Of a stretch of 33,485 nt of DNA, positions 31,353 to 33,485 are shown piece after piece (the stretch's first letter is position 1; the number at the start of each line of letters is the position of its first letter). Both the position numbers and the translations under genes were made by a program. Origin of the DNA: Bacteroidia bacterium Ga0077558. GTDB lineage: Bacteria; Bacteroidota; Bacteroidia; Chitinophagales; Chitinophagaceae. The notes under the pieces were generated by a model. It saw only the letters and a list, made by a program, of their open reading frames with translations. It did no database searches and was not told the DNA's origin. The DNA is taken from assembly GCA_001464625.1 (NCBI GenBank), contig LNFJ01000073.1, positions 1 through 33,485 on the forward strand, given 5' to 3'.

Positions 31353-33002
31353 TTAATTGCTAAATAAAGGAGGACGTTTTTTATTGTGCTCAGTTTTATC
31401 CTGGAAGGCTTTGGCGGCAGCTAAGATAGTGGCTTCATCGTATAAATTTCCAATTAATGAAATACTAAGCGGAGCCCCATTTCTGTTAAACCCCATCGGC
31501 ATACAAACTACCGGGTGGCCGGTAAGATTGGTGATGGCTAATTGCCGGCCTGCAAAACTTGGTACGATCACCACATCATAATTTTTCATAAAATCATTCA
31601 TGCCTTTGCATAAATTATAGCGATAACGGTTTGCATTAATATATTCTACTGCAGGAATCGTTCTGGCAGTTCGAAAAGAATTCGGCCAAAAATCTTTGTC
31701 CTGTCGTTCAATCAAATCATCCCGGTTGCTGCGGGTTAGTTCATCAAATGCAGCGGCACTTTCAGCATTTAAAATAAGACCTACATAATTTACCGGGTAC
31801 AATGTTGAATCAGGAAATACAACTGGTTTTACATTGGCTCCTAATGAACGATATACTTCTAATACTTTCCATTCAGGGGCATCTGTATTTAATCGTTTAA
31901 AATAATTTTCTGCATAGGCAATGCGAACTTTTGTCCAGTCTACTTTACCCGTATAATTAAAAGCATGTTTAACGGCAGAGGGATCATTGCCATCTGTACC
32001 ATTGATGGCATTATAAACCATGGCTGCATCTTCTGCACTCCGGCAGATAGGTCCTATTTTATCGAGGCTCCAGCAAAGTACCATAGCCCCATAGCGACTA
32101 ACAGTTCCAAAAGTTGGCCGCAAACCAGTAACACCACAGCGGGTTGAAGGTGATACAATAGAACCCAAGGTTTCTGTACCAATGGCAAAAGGTAGCAGGC
32201 CGGCACTAACAGCCGCAGCAGAACCTGCAGAGGAGCCGCTTGAACCTTGTAATAAATTCCAGGGGTTTTTGGTTTCGCCGCCAAACCATTTATTGTTATA
32301 CGCTAATGCACCCAGTGAAAGTTTAGCACATAGTACAGCGCCATAACTTTTAAGCATGGTGTACACATACGAGTCAACATCTACCACCTGGTCTTTATAG
32401 GGTGCGGATCCAAATGTTGTTTTATATCCTTTTACGGCAAACAAGTCTTTCAGTCCGTAAGGAATTCCATGTAATGGACCCCGGTAATAACCTTCGCTTA
32501 ATTCTTTATCGGCTTGTTTAGCTTGCTTCATTGCAAAGTCTTCGGTCAATGTAATTACACATTGTAGTGTATCCCCCCATTTTTTTAAGCGTTCAATGAA
32601 AAATTTTGTCAGTTCAACCGAGCTTATTTTTTTATTGATGATGAGTGATGCCAGTTGCGGCAGCGAATAAAAAGCCAGCTCATTTTTATTGGCAGGCAAC
32701 TCCATGTTGTAAGGAATGTTCCAGTTGATCCTTATTTTTTTGGTGGGTATTTTGTATCCTAATGGAGCCGGGTTAAATGCAAAAGGATAGGGAACATCAT
32801 TGGCGGGCATGGTGCGGTGCAATCCTTTATATAATTGAAGGTTGCTGTTGATACCACCTATCATGGAATCAAGCTCTGCTTCAGTAAAATCAAGGTCGTA
32901 AAGTTGTACAGTTTGTTGTAACAGCCGGATGGAATCCATTTTTGTTTGAGCCTGTAAGCAAAAGAAGAAAAATGAAAACAGGATGCTGAGTAAGATGCGC
33001 AT
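31353..33002 (-). CDS. Exported amidase-signature hydrolase
   Basis: A 549-aa protein with a signal peptide (MRILLSILFSFFFFCLQAQ). The amidase-signature Ser-Ser-Lys triad is visible: Lys in GIPYGLKDLFAVKG (near residue 182), the cis-Ser in GSSGSSAGSAAAV (about 252-264; the usual form is GGSSGGSAAAV, so two positions differ), and the nucleophile Ser in TETLGSIVSPSTRCG (near 281). The domain runs to PVVCMPMGFNRNGAPLSI near the C-terminus. Members hydrolyse amides, from peptides to acyl amides. A signal peptide is unusual for the family, which is mostly cytosolic, so this one probably works in the periplasm. It is the first gene of the amidase-amidohydrolase operon. Confidence 0.93.
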   Translation of the reverse strand: MRILLSILFSFFFFCLQAQTKMDSIRLLQQTVQLYDLDFTEAELDSMIGGINSNLQLYKGLHRTMPANDVPYPFAFNPAPLGYKIPTKKIRINWNIPYNMELPANKNELAFYSLPQLASLIINKKISSVELTKFFIERLKKWGDTLQCVITLTEDFAMKQAKQADKELSEGYYRGPLHGIPYGLKDLFAVKGYKTTFGSAPYKDQVVDVDSYVYTMLKSYGAVLCAKLSLGALAYNNKWFGGETKNPWNLLQGSSGSSAGSAAAVSAGLLPFAIGTETLGSIVSPSTRCGVTGLRPTFGTVSRYGAMVLCWSLDKIGPICRSAEDAAMVYNAINGTDGNDPSAVKHAFNYTGKVDWTKVRIAYAENYFKRLNTDAPEWKVLEVYRSLGANVKPVVFPDSTLYPVNYVGLILNAESAAAFDELTRSNRDDLIERQDKDFWPNSFRTARTIPAVEYINANRYRYNLCKGMNDFMKNYDVVIVPSFAGRQLAITNLTGHPVVCMPMGFNRNGAPLSISLIGNLYDEATILAAAKAFQDKTEHNKKRPPLFSN

Positions 33003-33045
33003 ATAATCAGTTTTGGGATGCTTGAAATTACAGAAATTAATTCTT

Positions 33046-33053
33046 TATCTTTC
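33046..33053 (+). promoter_or_regulatory. -7-like promoter element for the right-edge lipoprotein gene
   Basis: TATCTTTC differs from TAnnTTTG only at the last base and lies 20 nt before the ATG at 33074. TTG at 33022-33024 is 21 bp upstream, a rather long spacer. Confidence 0.35.
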
Positions 33054-33073
33054 ATTACCAAAAACCAACAAGT

Positions 33074-33485
33074 ATGAAGATTCTAAAAACATTACCTGCT
33101 GTTGTTTTATTAACAGCAACACTAATCTCCTGCGGGGGAAACGACAGTAAAGAACCTGGAAAAGAAGTTGAAAAGCCTGCTGAAGAAAAAGCGGTGACTG
33201 CAGATTCCGGGCCAGCCACAAAATTAGATGGTGCCTGGGAGATCAAGAGGGCAGAAGGAAGCATGGGTGACCTGAATGTAGGAACAGTGTACGAGTTCAA
33301 AGGCAGTAAATTATCTTTTGGAAAAGATGGTTATACAAATCCCGGCAGTTCCATAGTTACGGATAGCACTTTTAGTTTCCAGGCCACTGGAAACGAATTA
33401 AAGTTTATGTACAATTATAAATTTAATGGCGACACACTGGTGGTAGAAATGCAAAACAGTGGCGGCCAGATTTTTCACATGGTGA
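33074..33485 (+). CDS. Hypothetical lipoprotein, C-terminus cut by window edge
   Basis: About 137 residues are visible. The lipobox LISC (Cys20) follows MKILKTLPAVVLLTA, then a charged Glu/Lys-rich linker (EPGKEVEKPAEEKA). The mature domain starts at about residue 50 with LDGAWEIKRAEG, and alternating strands follow (GTVYEFKGSKLSFG, LKFMYNYKFNGDTLVVEM). The W near its start and the Y-x-F strands recall small lipocalin-like domains of Bacteroidota, but this is resemblance only. It is divergent from the amidase gene. Confidence 0.8.
   Translation, partial: MKILKTLPAVVLLTATLISCGGNDSKEPGKEVEKPAEEKAVTADSGPATKLDGAWEIKRAEGSMGDLNVGTVYEFKGSKLSFGKDGYTNPGSSIVTDSTFSFQATGNELKFMYNYKFNGDTLVVEMQNSGGQIFHMV

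Overview
This window looks like a chromosomal segment of a Bacteroidota bacterium, most likely of the Chitinophagaceae (Sediminibacterium/Ferruginibacter type). The evidence is: a PorW/SprE-like type IX secretion and gliding protein, a Porin_10-type putative porin, a TonB receptor with an N-terminal carboxypeptidase-regulatory-like domain, an HYC_CC_PP family protein, many Sec signals ending in -AQ or -SQ, TAnnTTTG (-7) and TTTG (-33) promoter elements, and moderately AT-rich coding. No rRNA, tRNA, CRISPR array or phage was seen.

Layout. 1-707 (-) is the N-terminal part of a class A penicillin-binding protein, and 826-3771 (-) is PorW/SprE-like. 3916-5948 (+) is a tightly overlapping cluster: a membrane stub resembling the N-terminus of M23 peptidases, a bactofilin, AtpZ, an AtpI-like four-helix protein and an SprT-like metalloprotease. 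No F0F1 structural genes follow. 6011-8575 (-) holds a GNAT acetyltransferase, a soluble ComEC-like metallo-beta-lactamase-fold protein and a degenerate ECF sigma-like protein. 8808-10019 (-) is sucC. 10107-14025 (+) holds a lipoprotein, purine nucleoside phosphorylase and a putative porin.

14098-20250 is a metal-handling locus. It has an HYC_CC_PP protein, an HMA protein with a Cys-rich tail, a second HMA protein, a TlpA-like thioredoxin, an outer-membrane protein, and a TonB receptor with CxxC in its plug. The receptor has its own promoter, overlapped by a perfect 16-bp inverted repeat that looks like a DtxR/MntR-type operator. A convergent outer-membrane protein closes the locus. Together they suggest capture, periplasmic chaperoning and redox handling of a soft metal such as copper; the metal itself is inferred.

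20351-22554 is a tex gene broken by an apparent ~49-nt deletion and frameshift. 22555-25300 looks like an insertion patch: an IS relict and two AT-rich exported genes, each followed by the same 19-mer (cassette-like). 25311-33002 (-) holds a cupin, an ATP-grasp-like protein, an exported papain-family protease just downstream of a chagasin-like lipoprotein inhibitor, a class I glutamine amidotransferase, and an amidase/amidohydrolase pair. A partial lipoprotein gene (+) runs off the right edge.

The strongest leads are the operator-controlled metal locus, the protease-inhibitor pair, the broken tex, the cassette-like patch, and a family of 7-nt periodic AGTCnnn repeats in intergenic regions.
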